From Blasia pusilla (Eukaryota > Marchantiophyta > Marchantiopsida > Blasiales), in the NCBI GenBank assembly GCA_050084515.1, contig CM114273.1, positions 21,638,001 through 21,702,000 of the forward strand: 64,000 nucleotides of DNA, given 5' to 3'. The translations under genes were made by a program, and so were the position numbers. Positions 45,895 to 58,100 of this stretch are shown here, in pieces (the first letter of the stretch is position 1; each line of letters opens with the position of its first letter). Under the pieces are notes generated by a model. It saw nothing but the letters and a program-made list of their open reading frames with translations. It did no database searches and had not been told where the DNA came from.

Positions 45895-47231
45895 AGATAG
45901 TACATCCTTGTGATTTGTGTGTTGTCATTGCATAACCTAACAAAAGGGGAAATGTACGCTTTACAAGTTTATGTCTTCCATTACCATGGATGATCTCATA
46001 AACACTCCTCCTTATCTTCACTAGATTCTAACTTGATGTTAACTTTACAGTAATTACCTTTACACTTGCGTTATGGAAAGTAGAAGATGTACCTTCACTT
46101 CCATTTGTAGCACCTCTAGGTAGGTCTAAATTTGCGATTAAGATAACTCGACAGCCAATAGCTAAGAATGGGATGTGATGGAAGTCAAATTTGTCCAACC
46201 AAGAGCTAAATTTTCACCATTTGTATTTATAGATACAATAATTATACTAGCTTCACCAAAAAATTTGCGAAGAGCAGTATTGTTAAAGGAGTTTACATCA
46301 CAAAGATGTGAGCAGAAAATAGTAGTGTCTTTAGAGATAAAATCATTGCCTTATCCTTTGAGATGGTGCAATGGTCCAAACATTTATCAATCCCACTCTG
46401 AGAAGGCAATTTCACTCTTATTTCAACAAGAAATTGCACGAATTTTGGGTCAGAAGCATGTCTCATCTGAATGGTCAAGGAAAAGGTTTTAATATGCATG
46501 AAAAATGGCAAATTTGAGAGTTGGCACTGACCACATAGATCCTCCCCGTGATATTTATAAACGGGTGGTAGATGGCACATGTCCCCAATCAATATCACTA
46601 ACTTAGTTGAGAAGGGATCTAAGCCAACAGTAAGTGTAACATCATTCAATCTCCTTGCAATAATTTGTAATAGTCTTGGAGTTAGCATGGGACATTCATC
46701 AATAATGATGACTTTGCATGTCCTTAATTTGTGGTATACGTCAGACATAGTGTGGACAGTTGGAAGTTCTCCATGTACTGGAATATCAAAGGCAGAGTGC
46801 ATAGTACATGCTTTAGGATGTAAAAGTACAACAACAACTCTAGTAGAGGCTAAGAGTAATACATCTAGTCCGTGGCGTTTCCAATATCCTGCCATAAAAT
46901 TGATAAAATAGGACTTACCTATTCTTGGTCCATCTGTAAGTATATGCAAACCAGATGTGCTATTACGCAATAGGAGAAAGACTCCAAACTGATCAGGGGT
47001 TAAGCTTGGTGGATCAAACGGAATGTCATCAACTAGAGTGTTAGTCTGTGGGTTCCTTTCTGGTTTAGTGGCAATTTCCTTCTTGATAATCGAGAGAGTC
47101 TCATGCTCGAGACAAGGCGTGAGGATGATGGACATCTTATTCAATACCTCAGCAGTGTGAAGCTTATTCCACATGTTTTGTTGTGCATAATTCAGGAAAA
47201 GGTTTTCTAGATCTTTACTGCATGTAATCAA
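45895..47231 (-). pseudogene. PIF1-type helicase of a Helitron (degraded)
   Basis: This is a DNA helicase of the PIF1/RecD2 type, the helicase half of the Helitron Rep-Hel protein. The frame 47231-46293 contains a degraded Walker A (TDGPRIGKSYFI in place of GxxGTGKS/T), Walker B with VIIIDECPML, the Gln/Pro motif LIGDMCHLPPV and QMRHASDPKFVQFL. After a break the same strand continues at about 46165-46050 with GCRVILIANLDLPRGATNGS and at about 45950-45895 with LLLGYAMTTHKSQGCTI, the signature of PIF1 motif VI. Core motifs I to VI are therefore all recognisable in order. Loss of the Gly-Thr in Walker A and the frame breaks indicate a dead copy. Confidence 0.8.
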
Positions 47232-47475
47232 TCCCCTATGGACACATTCATGTACAAAAGTCCATTTAGGAGATACTAAGGATAAGATCTCCGTCTCAGT
47301 ACAAAAGGTTATGGATTGTAATCGAGACTATGGAAGAAATATTAGGACTAAAGGTATGTTTTGTTAAAGAGGAATATAGATCCTCTTTAGTCGAATTTGG
47401 GTTTGTTACTTGTAGTTTATCCATCTCCTTGTTTAGGATGCATGTCCTTGAAGTAGAGGCGATGATTATAGACTA

Positions 47476-48135
47476 TCATAACTTATGCATCAAAAGGAGA
47501 TAAGGCTTATACAGAGTAAACACAGGAAATAGATGCTTTATCCTACAACGCAAGAACTTGAAATTTTTGATTCCGCCACTATAATATCCCCTCAAATATG
47601 GAAATAGGAAAGGAAACATACTCGTCTCTAAGGTTAATCGTGGATCTTCTACGAGTCCTTGATAATCACTTATAAGTGATCTACGTTGTGTGGAAACTTG
47701 ACAGGAGTGCATTGTACCACTATCAAAGATGTCTGTACTGCGTTTTTTCTTGACTAGAACAATAAAGGAGACATCATGTAGGATGGTCAATTCTGAATTG
47801 TATGGGTCAACACTCATTGAATGAGTGACTAAGCCTTTCTCTTGAGATGCAAGTAAAATCTTGTCCACTGATGTGGAAGGGAGAATAACTAAGCCGCATG
47901 TGAGGCTAGGAAGTTCTAGGAGTGTTATGTAATCCCGATATAGTGAGTTTACCTTCAGATTTACAAGGAGTACAGTTCGGACTTGCTGATATATGGATGC
48001 AACATTGTCACCTTTTGATGTATTATAGTTCCATGATATAAATGGGCTATCTACAAGGGACTGGATACAAAAAAATCCATTATGGACAACGTTATATTTT
48101 GAGATAATTACAACCCTTGAGTCCACAATAGACAA
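47476..48135 (-). pseudogene. Helitron-like N-terminal region (upstream of helicase)
   Basis: This open frame of 219 codons lies on the same strand upstream of the helicase. The C-terminal half reads DPRLTLETSMFPFLFPYLRG, then YYSGGIKNFKFLRCRIKHLF and FTLYKPYLLLMHKL. The ETxxFPxLFPxGxGGx...FxxYxPYLLxM pattern is typical of the N-terminal region of eukaryotic Helitron proteins. The HUH Rep catalytic motif itself is not seen; it should lie in 47476-47231, where the frame is broken. Confidence 0.62.
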
Positions 48136-49379
48136 GAGTTGGAGATAGAGGCGGTTAGTATATCGCGGATTTAAGATGCTGTCATGTAAACATTTACATC
48201 ACACCTATCCTTCCCGCTTGCACACATATGGCATACGAAATGACTACTTGGTGAAGGTATTATAAACTTGAGCATGAAACTATTACAAACAACATGGGGA
48301 GGATAAGATTCAGTCTTCACTAGAGTGTAGCCGACTCCATTGGAATTACCTAAACAGATAGATCAACACGATCCACAAAATTGCATCAAATGGAAAGTGC
48401 TTCCATAGGAAGATGTCCACTCATCAAGGAGAGAGCGGGCATACATCCATTGACTGGAGTATGGCTTCGTAGAGAGTCGTATCTTACGTGAATTTCTAAG
48501 GCGTGAACAACATCAACGATGTTGCCTAGTGCGGTCTAATACAACTAGTAATCCAATTTTTCCCCTATGCATATTAAAAGATGAGGAGGAGGAAAAAATT
48601 CAAAAGAAAGCGGATCAACAAAATGAAAATGAAAAGAAAATGAAGGTACTGAAAAATGGAGTACCTGAAATATGAGGTATAGCAACACAAGTTTGAACAC
48701 AAAGGGTCCAGCAGAATATATGTTAATGAGAGATAGACATACTAGAAAGAAAGATCCATGGCAGGGTGTATAAAATCAAAAGCAAAAGTCTTAATAATGA
48801 AGGCAATAAAGTACTAAACCTAAACACATGTATAGTATAATCGGGAAGACAAAACACTACAACATAAGCTAAGACCTATGCACACATGAGATAATTTCCT
48901 GCTTGCGACCATGGAATGAATACAATCCTGAAAGTTTGCGGAGGTCGTGGGTTTAAATCCGGTGGAGAAGCAAGTACGGGCGAAGTTTGATCTCGACTCC
49001 TCAAGGTTTTGTGCAAACCTTTCCGCAACTAACTACTCCTGCTTCGGCTCAGCTCTCCGAACGGAAACTCCCTCATTAAAAAATCTTCACCAAAAGCTGT
49101 CAGTAATGCAATTCAAGACCCGCAGTGTTGCACTTCAAATGACCACAATGAGGTCGGGAGTTCGAGGCAGGGTGGAGGCGGAGGTACTGCGTAGTTGGGC
49201 TCCTTAATTTTTTTGCGGGAAGGTTTCCGCAACTAACCTTTACCAAAATCAGGACTAATCGAGCAGGAGTATGAGTGCTTCGGCTCGGCTCTCCAAACGC
49301 AAAGACCCTCATTGTAAGCTATCAGTATTGCACTTCAGTACCAGTATCTTCACCTTTGCTTGCTAGAGCAGAAACTTAT

Positions 49380-49730
49380 GTCAGTCTCAAAAGAAGTCTA
49401 GGAAGAATGCCCCTGCTTTCTACCTCGTGTCGATCTATATCCAAAACTCTTCACCAAAAGCAAACCCTTCACTCAATTTAAGAGTTTCATAAGAAGTTTA
49501 GAACTGGTGTTCCTTATGAGGTTTTCTAGTAAGAATGCCTCTGCTTTCTACCTCGTGTCAATCTCTGGGCGTGCGCCACTCTTCACCAAAATCTCCACTT
49601 TGCTTGCTCGAGTATAAATTCTTCACCAAAAGCAAACACGACTATTAATTCCAGAGTTACAGAAGAAGTCTAGTAAGAATGCCCCTCCTTTCTACCTCGT
49701 GTTGATCCTTGGGCGTGCGCTCGCTTAGGT
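49380..49730. repeat. degenerate repeat with a 'GAATGCC(C/T)CT..TTTCTACCTCGTGT' core, three copies
   Basis: The phrase AAGAATGCCCCTGCTTTCTA followed by CCTCGTGT occurs at about 49403, 49532 and 49676, each time preceded by AGTCTAG/TTTCTAG and followed by TTCACCAAAAGC or TGGGCGTGCGC. The spacing is about 130-145 bases. This is probably a tandemly expanded transposon or SINE fragment. Confidence 0.6.
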
Positions 49731-49842
49731 ACGTTGCTGCTCTACGTTTGGCGCAAGACTACAATAGCCTGTCCGAGAGCGGGCGCTCTCTTGCTCTGGT
49801 GATAGTGCCTAATCGGACTAAATGGTGCACATAATGCAATTC

Positions 49843-50132
49843 AGTTCCTTTCACGATGACAGGAACAAAACCAGAGAGACAACTACGTAAAAAGCGCCCA
49901 CTGCCCAACACGAATAGAAGGGGAGCGTTGCTTGAAATCAATGAGTCTTACCATCTCAATTGAACTGCATCGTGCATATGATACGATTTAGTTCCTTTCG
50001 CGATGATAGGATTTAGTTCCTTTTTGCGATGACAGGATCAAAACCGAAGGGACAACTACGTAAAAAGCCCCATTGCCTGACACGAAAAGAAGGAGAGTGT
50101 TGCTTGAAATCAATGAGTCTTATTGTCCCTTA
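49843..50132. repeat. duplication of about 110 bp
   Basis: The segment beginning CGATGACAGGA(A/T)CAAAACC and running through GACAACTACGTAAAAAG to TTGCTTGAAATCAATGAGTC occurs twice, at about 49853-49948 and 50026-50122. A shorter repeat, TTTAGTTCCTTT(C/T)(G/T)CGATGA, lies between them. The copies have diverged at several positions. Confidence 0.7.
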
Positions 50133-53039
50133 CCATCCCCCATAAAGAAGCTACCCACGCAATGTCACACAAATCTGATCTTATGGAATCATTGAAAGAA
50201 AGCGGACATGGCTTAAAGTAGCAGATGCATGAGAGGCTTTCTTGCGCCAAAGGAATCGATACTTTTAGTGGAAGAGAGAGAAAACACATCTGGATAGATA
50301 TCCTTCACCCGATTTGGTGGCAGCCCAAGCAAGGGAGCAAAGCCAGAAGAAGGACGCAGGCGAGGGGACGGGTAGCACCGAACGAGGAGCATTTACCTTA
50401 AAATTCCCTGAGCTCCAAGTTCTACGAAGAATCTTCGCTGTCGACTATCATTCTTTCTCCAGTTCTCTTGCCACCTCTAATCTGACGTTGCCTTCTTCAC
50501 AAGTTTCCACCTTCTTCAGTTTCTTCGATATACCACTGTTGAGACTACTCCAAGATAGAGAGGTTCTTGCAGTTTTACATGGTGTAACAAGTGTCTCTTA
50601 CCACGGCTAGTTACTTCAAAAAGTTATTGCTTTATTGTTGATGTGACAAGTGTCCCATGTCAATCAAATAACATCTCGTTCAAAAATATGTAAGGCCGTG
50701 GAGGAGGCTAAATAAAATCTCGATCAAATATACAAGGTTGTGGTGAGATCCTCCAAAATTGAAATCAATACTATAATGTGAGGAGGGGAGGGTTACTTCG
50801 TTTGGTAACTTCCCCCTCCCAAAGAAGTGGAGCCCCTCTTAAAGAAGTAATGTGAAAACGTCTCTTTTGAGAAAAAGTTAAAAACTTTATGGGGACTAAT
50901 TTTTGAAGCAAAGGTTGTATTTTTTTGAGAAAACGTTAATACTCTCCATCGGCCTTATGTTTGAACGAGGTGGTGTTTCCTTCCATGGCCAAACTATTTT
51001 CTTCCACGGGCTTATTTTTGAACCATATGTGATTTTATTCCAACCTGATGGGATTTTATTCCACGGTCTTATAATAGAGGAATTCTTTCACTAGCCGTAA
51101 GACACCTGTTAGCTAGGTAGCTTTAGAATTGTAAATAAATTAGCCTCTCTCTAAGTTGGAGCAGACTTGAAGCTGAACAAGCTGGTGCAAAAAACTTGGA
51201 GCAAATCCAAAGGAACTGAAGAAGGTGGATGTATCTTCAGATTTATGAGGTGAGGAAATTCGTCAGGCACCCAACAAGAAATGATGAGCACCGAGTGCTT
51301 GCCAATCTGAGCGTCCAATTCTCAGGCGAGGAACTCCTTATAACACTTCTTAGGAGAGGTCCTCATTGTCCTGAAAGAGAGAGTAGTGGTCATGTGATTA
51401 CTTTATGATTCACACACTGTAGCTCAAGTTCGTCTTTCTCGATTTGACGATATCGGTGTGGTAGCGGTCAGCCCCACACCCATTTGCGTCGTTGAATCTT
51501 CGCTCCCGTTCTAACGATATCATGAGAAACAGAAACTTGATTGAGTTGGAACGAGCGTACGCATTGACTGTGGATTTAGTTCCGAATTGAATTCACCCGT
51601 TGGATTCATTTGGCCAGATTCTTGAGGTAGCCGATTTTGTCATTGAGCATTGCGTTCATCATGTAATAAATCTTTGTTGGGTTTGCCTGGGTACCAAAAG
51701 AAAACATCGTTGAGCTTCTGTGTGTGCCCTACAGTCCAGTCGAGGTGCTTCCCCGAACCACAACTGCTTATTTTGGTTCTAAGAGATTGATTTTCATCTG
51801 GAAGGGATAGGTAGTCCGTTTGCCAACTTTTTCAGTGAGAAAATTTTGGGATTGTGCGTAGGGAACTTTGAGAAATGACCACAGAAGCAGATTCCAAGCT
51901 ATTTGATAAGAATCGTCATGTGAATGTCAATTTTCCCAATAGCCATGATCCAAAGCTGTGTTTTCAGAGGAATATAGCTCAGAAAGCTGAGCTGTACGAC
52001 GATGTTGATTATAGCACGGCATTTTCCAATCGTAGAAGATACGTGCGGCAGTTATAACAACCCTCTAAGGAACCCGTAGACCCATGCCCTTAGACCTACT
52101 GATAGAAATTTTCCACCTCGTATTGAAGGTTGATTTGATTGCGCTAAAGTCACCTGCTGGGGGCCATGTCCAGCCAATGCAAGAGCTTCAACATGTTTAT
52201 ACATAGCCAATCGTCAATCCCAAACGTTTCCAAAAAAAAAAGCTTTCGTATGGAATTTCTCAGTTATTAAAAGTCAAGGCCGACATATTGTCTTACAGAA
52301 AAACGGAGCATTCAATCCCAGAGTTTGTTGTGAGCTGAGCTATATTCCTTGATTGGAATCAGTGCATGGCCTGCAGACCACTAACACCATTGAGGTTGTG
52401 TTTAGAACTCAAGACAAGCTTCAGCTCTTTACGGTATCATTTTTACTTGTGTTACTGTGTTGTTGTTCGATTCCTCTGAATTGGAATCCTTTACAGATCA
52501 CCAAAAATTGTGAGCTTCAGTTCAGAATTCAGAACGAGTTTGAGCACTAGGGTTTGAGAATCATACAAATCAGTGTGCCGTTGTTCTATTCCTCTCCATT
52601 TGAATGCTCTACAAACCACTAAAACCCGTGAGCTTCTCTTCAAAACTCAGCACGAGCTTAAGTGCTGAGGTTTCAAAGATACCTCGTGGGGTGCCGAGAG
52701 AGATTCACTCTCTCTCTTGCTCACCTCGCACTCCACCCCGCCCTCTACCCGTCACTTCCCATGGTTGGGCTCCGTTGGAGGCTGAGGGGATATTTTTTTT
52801 GCAAAACCTTACTGCGCCCGTGGCTCCATTTGGAATCAAACCGCCCAACCTACTTGCACTACATTTGTGGCCCTAACCAGTTTCCCAAACTCTCCACCAC
52901 GTTCAAATTCGTATGTGTAAACCTTTTGACTTATACAATTTACGTTCGTCAAGAGAGTTGACATGACGTAGGTTAGGACTAGGCATATTGTATATAACGA
53001 GGTGCTAAATTAAAATAATAATAATATTATAATGTGAAA

Positions 53040-53143
53040 ATTTATATTTTTATAATTTCTTAGACTAGGATTGAAAAATAAATATTGGTATGGATAGTAT
53101 ATTAAATTTTGATGCCGATGCAACGCTCGGGCATTCCTACTAG
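53040..53143 (+). mobile_element. 3' end of a Helitron-like element
   Basis: The sequence TGCCGATGCAACGCTCGGGCA forms an imperfect hairpin, is followed by TTCCTACTAG and then T. It is nearly the same 3' terminus as at 57310-57337. The 5' end is not located, so the left limit is arbitrary. Confidence 0.45.
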
Positions 53144-53160
53144 TTGGTTTTAACTCCTTA

Positions 53161-53321
53161 TCATTGAAACTACTACTTCCACATGGGTTGGCTTCTTTGG
53201 CTTAATTGGCCCCCTCCTTGCATTATAGTATAGATAGATTGTCATGAAACTACTACTTTCACATGGGTTGGCTTCTTTGGCTTAATTGGCCCCCTCCTTG
53301 CATTATAGTATAGATAGATTG
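53161..53321. repeat. 80-bp tandem duplication
   Basis: A unit starting TCAT(T)GAAACTACTACTT and ending TATAGTATAGATAGATTG occurs twice without spacer (53161-53241 and 53242-53321), with only two or three differences. It is a recent duplication. The right end of each unit, read on the minus strand, is A|TCTATCTATACTATAATG, which resembles a Helitron 5' end. Confidence 0.85.
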
Positions 53322-54234
53322 CCACGCTCCAAATGAAACGAATAGTACACGTAGAAAACTGGTTCTATAATAGCGGTCCAATAAGGTTTCCACATTAGCG
53401 GTGGCCCTATTCGTCTAACTTCAAAGAGGTCTCCAAATTTCGAAACACAGGGGGGTCTATAATAGCTGTTCGCTATTTAAGGTCATCCGGCCTTACCATT
53501 AAGTTCCCATATTGGCGGTGGCTCTATTTGCCGCTCTCCCGCTCTCCAGCTAGTGTGGGCACGCGCGTATCCATATGCATCTGGCTGCGATTGGTACCAG
53601 TTGCGAAGTACGAGCTTGGCAAAGCCGCATAGCAGGCTGCAAGTTTCTGGTCGTGGAGAAGCTCATCCTTGGGACTTGCCCGGGCCGCCGATTCCTGCAG
53701 GAATTTGTGCACGAAGTGGCGATGGATAGATGATTTGTATCAGCGTGAAGTGTTTTGCGGCGCCTGTTGTGGTGTTTTGGTTTGAGTGACGGGATTTCTG
53801 GGGTCTCGTTGTCGAGGTGGAAAGGTTTCTTCCCATTTTTGCATTCTGTAGTTTGCCTTTGCGGAACAGGAGGAACACGATAAGAAGGGAGGAGAAGGGG
53901 ATTTTGTAGAATTACTTCACGGTGGGTTGTTTGGTGCCGCCGGTGGTAGGATCACCGCAATTACGTTTGTGACCTGACGCTGTCGATTGCGCGGAGTGAG
54001 TTGGATCCGGTCGCAGCAAGGCTCCTCGACTTTGTGGCGTAAGAGTGGAGGTTTAGTCGGGATTGCCGGGGGAGAGTTCAAGGTTTCGACGGGAGAAATC
54101 AACAGGTTTGCGATGGGGAGCTTGCGTGAGAGAACACTGCTGTAAATGTTCGGCAGTTCTGGTGTGGGAAATAACGAGGACTAAGGTTCGCAGGGAAATA
54201 GAGACGTGGTTGACGATTTTCAGTTCATGCGAAG

Positions 54235-54358
54235 ATGTTCGAGGCCTCGTCTTCATGTACTGTGACACAACGGTTTCAGACGGAGCTGGAAACTGTCGTA
54301 GGATCTCTGTACGAGATTTTAGAATCTGCTTCTGAGAAGGAGCGAGCTCAGCTGTATG
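54235..54358 (+). other. possible first exon of the farnesyltransferase gene
   Basis: An ATG at 54235 opens MFEASSSCTVTQRFQTELET then VVGSLYEILESASEKERAQL. The TVTQR...(V/I)...IYE pattern resembles the N-terminus of plant farnesyltransferase beta subunits. A GTATGA at about 54353 could be the donor. The next exon, which should carry the YLxxGLRxL block, was not found between here and 55156, so this assignment is tentative. Confidence 0.4.
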
Positions 54359-55155
54359 ACCTCAAAATACTTTCCCCATAGACTTTTCCGCATTTTAGAA
54401 TTCTGTCTCTTCGTCGTAGATAATTACGCGTCATGACTTTAGAGCTCATAACATTCAAATGGGAATCTCTCGCGAAACGTTGGCATCTTTGCTTTTTTTT
54501 TTTTTTTGGGTGTCCATCGCTTAGATCCCTCACCAGGATGAGTTGCCTGGGGCCATGGTTAGAGTACTCAACCCCCTTCTGAAGAGTTTCCTAGGGTTTA
54601 ACATCGAGCGGGAGTATCTGATGGCTAAAAGCCGGTGAAGACTAACTGTAGATAAAGTCTGGTTTTAAAAAACGCAAATTGATGAGCTTGTCCGAATTTG
54701 GGTTAAGATCCTTCGATTCACATTTCTGCAGGGCTTCGTTCAGCATAAGAAGCGTATAGATGCTGATTGCAGATTTCGTCATTCTGTGGTTCCAAGTCTC
54801 TACAATGGCACTTTGTACCCCTTCGTTCTACTTAAGTCTGCAATGCACTCTTAGACGTTCAAAACCTTTTTTGAAAGAAAATTCATCACTGCAGACTCAC
54901 ACTGTGCACGGATTATCATGAGCACTACGCTGCTCGAGGCTTGCGGCGATTAAGTGCTGGATTTAGCGGTCTGGATTCAAGGTAGTGTATTGATGAAACT
55001 GAGAAGTACTACATAATTTTCTTGGTGAACTTTCATCTGTGCATTGCCTCTGCACTGATCAATAAAAGACTTGGGATGAGTCTATTGCATCGACATTTTT
55101 GTGTCACGGTTTCTCAATATCCCCTCATCTGTGAAACCTCTTGTTACATTTGCAG

Positions 55156-58100
55156 CCGGCCATGGTTGTGCTACTGGATTTTGCATTCAATTGCCCTGCT
55201 TGGAAGGTCCGTTGATGAAGGACTTTACAATCGGACAATTTCATTCTTGGAGCACTGCCAGGTTGAGGAGATTCATACACTGTCATAATGTCGTTGATAA
55301 GATTTGGAGCTCTTGTGTGTTGAAGCGTCTCTGGCCTTGCTGTATCAAGAGATTCAGACTATGATCTTCCAGTTCGTCTATGATGGAAATAGTGTTGTTG
55401 GATAATAATCACTTTCATTACATGATTTTGTTTGTTTGTACAATGGTGAGGATATCAAATGCCCTGTGAAGGTTAACTCCTTTCCAATTTCAGGATCCCA
55501 GTGGTGGCTATGGTGGAGGACCAGGCCAGGTATATTCAATATCATGCACTTGACTTGATCTTAATATGATGTGGTTTTTTCTGCACTGTTCCAAACATGT
55601 TTTTTGGTGGTATTTGCTGGATTCCACGAGAAATTGCCAAGTGTGTCTTCCAAGTTGATCTGCCTATGAATGCTTTTGTATTGCACTACCTCAACTACCA
55701 TGCTTTCATTGAACTTACTAATTTTTTAGGTTGACTGATCTTCTGTAGTTTGTCATGTCTGTAGATGGCTCATTTGGCCACAACATATGCTGCAGTATGT
55801 GCCTTGGTGACATTGGGTGGAGAGAAAGCTCTGGCTTCCATCAATAGGTGGCTTTTCATCCATACAATATTCATCAGTCTGACGACTTGTTAAGAGATGA
55901 AATTAAGCTGATTCTTTTAGGAGTCTTCTTAGGAAAATGTCGCTAGGGGTTTTTGTAAAAGATCCAAGAGGACATATATTTTTCCTTCTTAGGTTTGACA
56001 CTCTATATGTGGAGCTTGTTCTTACTCTCTTGGTCTACCTCAAACGCTTGCTATCACTATCCTAAAGTGTTGATGGAGACGACATGAACTCAGAAGGGAC
56101 CGGTGATGTAGGCAAAATCACGGATGAAGGAATTCCCGGAGATATTCATTTGCAAGTGCAGTAACCAAAACAGTGGAAGCAATCTTGCAGATGCTCACTA
56201 TTGATGAAGCCACATGAGATTTAAGATATTTCTCCAAACGAGGTGTTTCTTGAGCCAGGATACTTCAAGACCTAAAGGAGACTCCTTTGGGAATGTGATT
56301 GCAGTACAGGTTTAGAACTGGTTCTATTCCCTGAGCCAAAAGATGAGTAGGATAGGTTTAAAACCAAAATCCTGCCCAGTATGTGATGTGGTCTATCTGG
56401 TCACATGCAAGAAATTCACTGTAGAAAGAGCAATACTCCACTCCAAAATTGTGGCTTGGGTCTCCAGAGCTGGTGGCCCAGTATAGCTTCAAAGTCGATT
56501 GTGTTGTGAAGAGCTTCTTGGCTCATATCTGGTAACTCCCCATGTAACACTATGTTTGGTATGCCCCAACCATGACTGCATGAGCCAGTTTGTCATCCCG
56601 GTTACTAGTGCTATCAAACCACGGTTCTGGGTTGTTTATCACAGTAATCAAGTTTGAGAATGCTGACAAAATGTTCTTGCAGATGTGCAGGGAGAAGATT
56701 CGCCAGTTTCTTCTTCGGATGAAAGATCCATGTGGAGGCTTCAGGTCGGTGTTATATGTATTCCTCTTATTGAGTTTGTGTAGGTGGCTGAATTTGTGAG
56801 TCTGAAATTTTTTGTGATGCAGAGTTTTTTTTTCTACCAAGGCCTTTCGCAGATATAATGGTCTGTCACTAGGCCCACTGCTTGGAGAAGTATTTCAGCA
56901 CGTAAGGGAATGGTGGAAACATATGTCAACAAGAAAGATTGCTCCTAATCCCCTTGTAGCTTGGGTGGTGTACTGTAGTCTGCTTACTGTTACCAACCGT
57001 TTCTACATTCAGGGTGCATGATGATGGTGAGATGGACATGCGAGGCTCTTACACGGCATTGGCGGTGAGTTCTTTGGGTTGGTGTGGAAGTAAAATTTTG
57101 AATTGTCTGTTTTTATGTAGACTGAACGCAGATGGTGAAGTTTGTAGGATCCTGATATCTATACTATTATAGTCGTTAAAGTCTCTCTGCACGATGAATA
57201 ATTTCTCTTCCCTCCTGGGCCAAAGCCTTCTATAAGAAAATGATATTCCTGAGTCCTCTTTCCTTTTTGGGATATGGTCATTTGCTGACATTTCTAGTGA
57301 TATTTAACCGTGCATCGCTCGGGTATGCCTGTACTAGTATCAGATATTACTTTTGAGTGTTGGGTATGTACTAGGTTAGTCTATAGGGGACTTCTGGCTA
57401 TGGTTGCTGGGCCATTTCACTGGAGATCTGTCCTCTGTTTGCTGTACTATTCCTAGTTATCTATCTGAGACCTTGGCCCACTGCTGGTTGGATTTTGCGT
57501 GACTATGATTCTGTGCAGGTGGCTCACATGCTAGATATCATGGTGCCAGAGTTGGTTGAAAAGGTTGGGGAACATGTTAAGAGGTACTAACACAGAATCA
57601 TCAGAACCACTTTCTACCACTTACCCATTTCTTTTTTTCAGCTTAATTTGTTTCTTGTTTCAGTTTCATTTCTGAACCATTCAACGGCAATGCCATAAAT
57701 GCTGTGTTGTGGTGTATCTCTCTCATCTATTGGTAGATGGCATTGTGTTGTAGCTGAGCTTTATTAGGGGGAGAAGTGGTGTCCCCTACCTGGACCGTGG
57801 ATGACCCAGGCTAGAGAGAGATAATAATGTTATGCATTGCATGTGTAGAAGTTGGTCATTGTGACAGATTAGTGCTTGATAAAATTGTAAGACCTTGATG
57901 TGGAGACCTAGATTAAAAGCTTGAATTCTGTCTGTAAAGGGTGCTCCATAGATGCAATGCCAAGGGACACACATGGAAGAACTCTATAAGCTGATAGGCT
58001 TCCTATAGAGTAAAAAGTTCAATCCCTCCCTCCCTCTCCCCCCCCCCCCTTTTCGCTAAAATCTCACAGGTGTTTGAAGGCCAGAGAGCCTGGAACAGAG

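Larger units (their letters stand above)
48136..54234. other. repeat-rich region without a recognisable gene
   Basis: No gene is supported. The region contains short duplicated segments (49380-49730, 49843-50130, 53161-53321), tRNA-like box B passages at about 48945-48960 and 49150-49165, and a Helitron 3' end at 53143. Short frames such as 51875-52057 (+) and 52604-52961 (+) have no domain. 53.5-54.2 kb is the upstream flank of the farnesyltransferase gene and may hold its promoter. Confidence 0.5.

Noticed and set aside
48910-49170. possible tRNA genes or tRNA-derived SINEs
   Set aside because: GGTTTAAATCC and GGGAGTTCGAGGC resemble box B, but I could not fold a complete cloverleaf or find a proper box A at the right distance.
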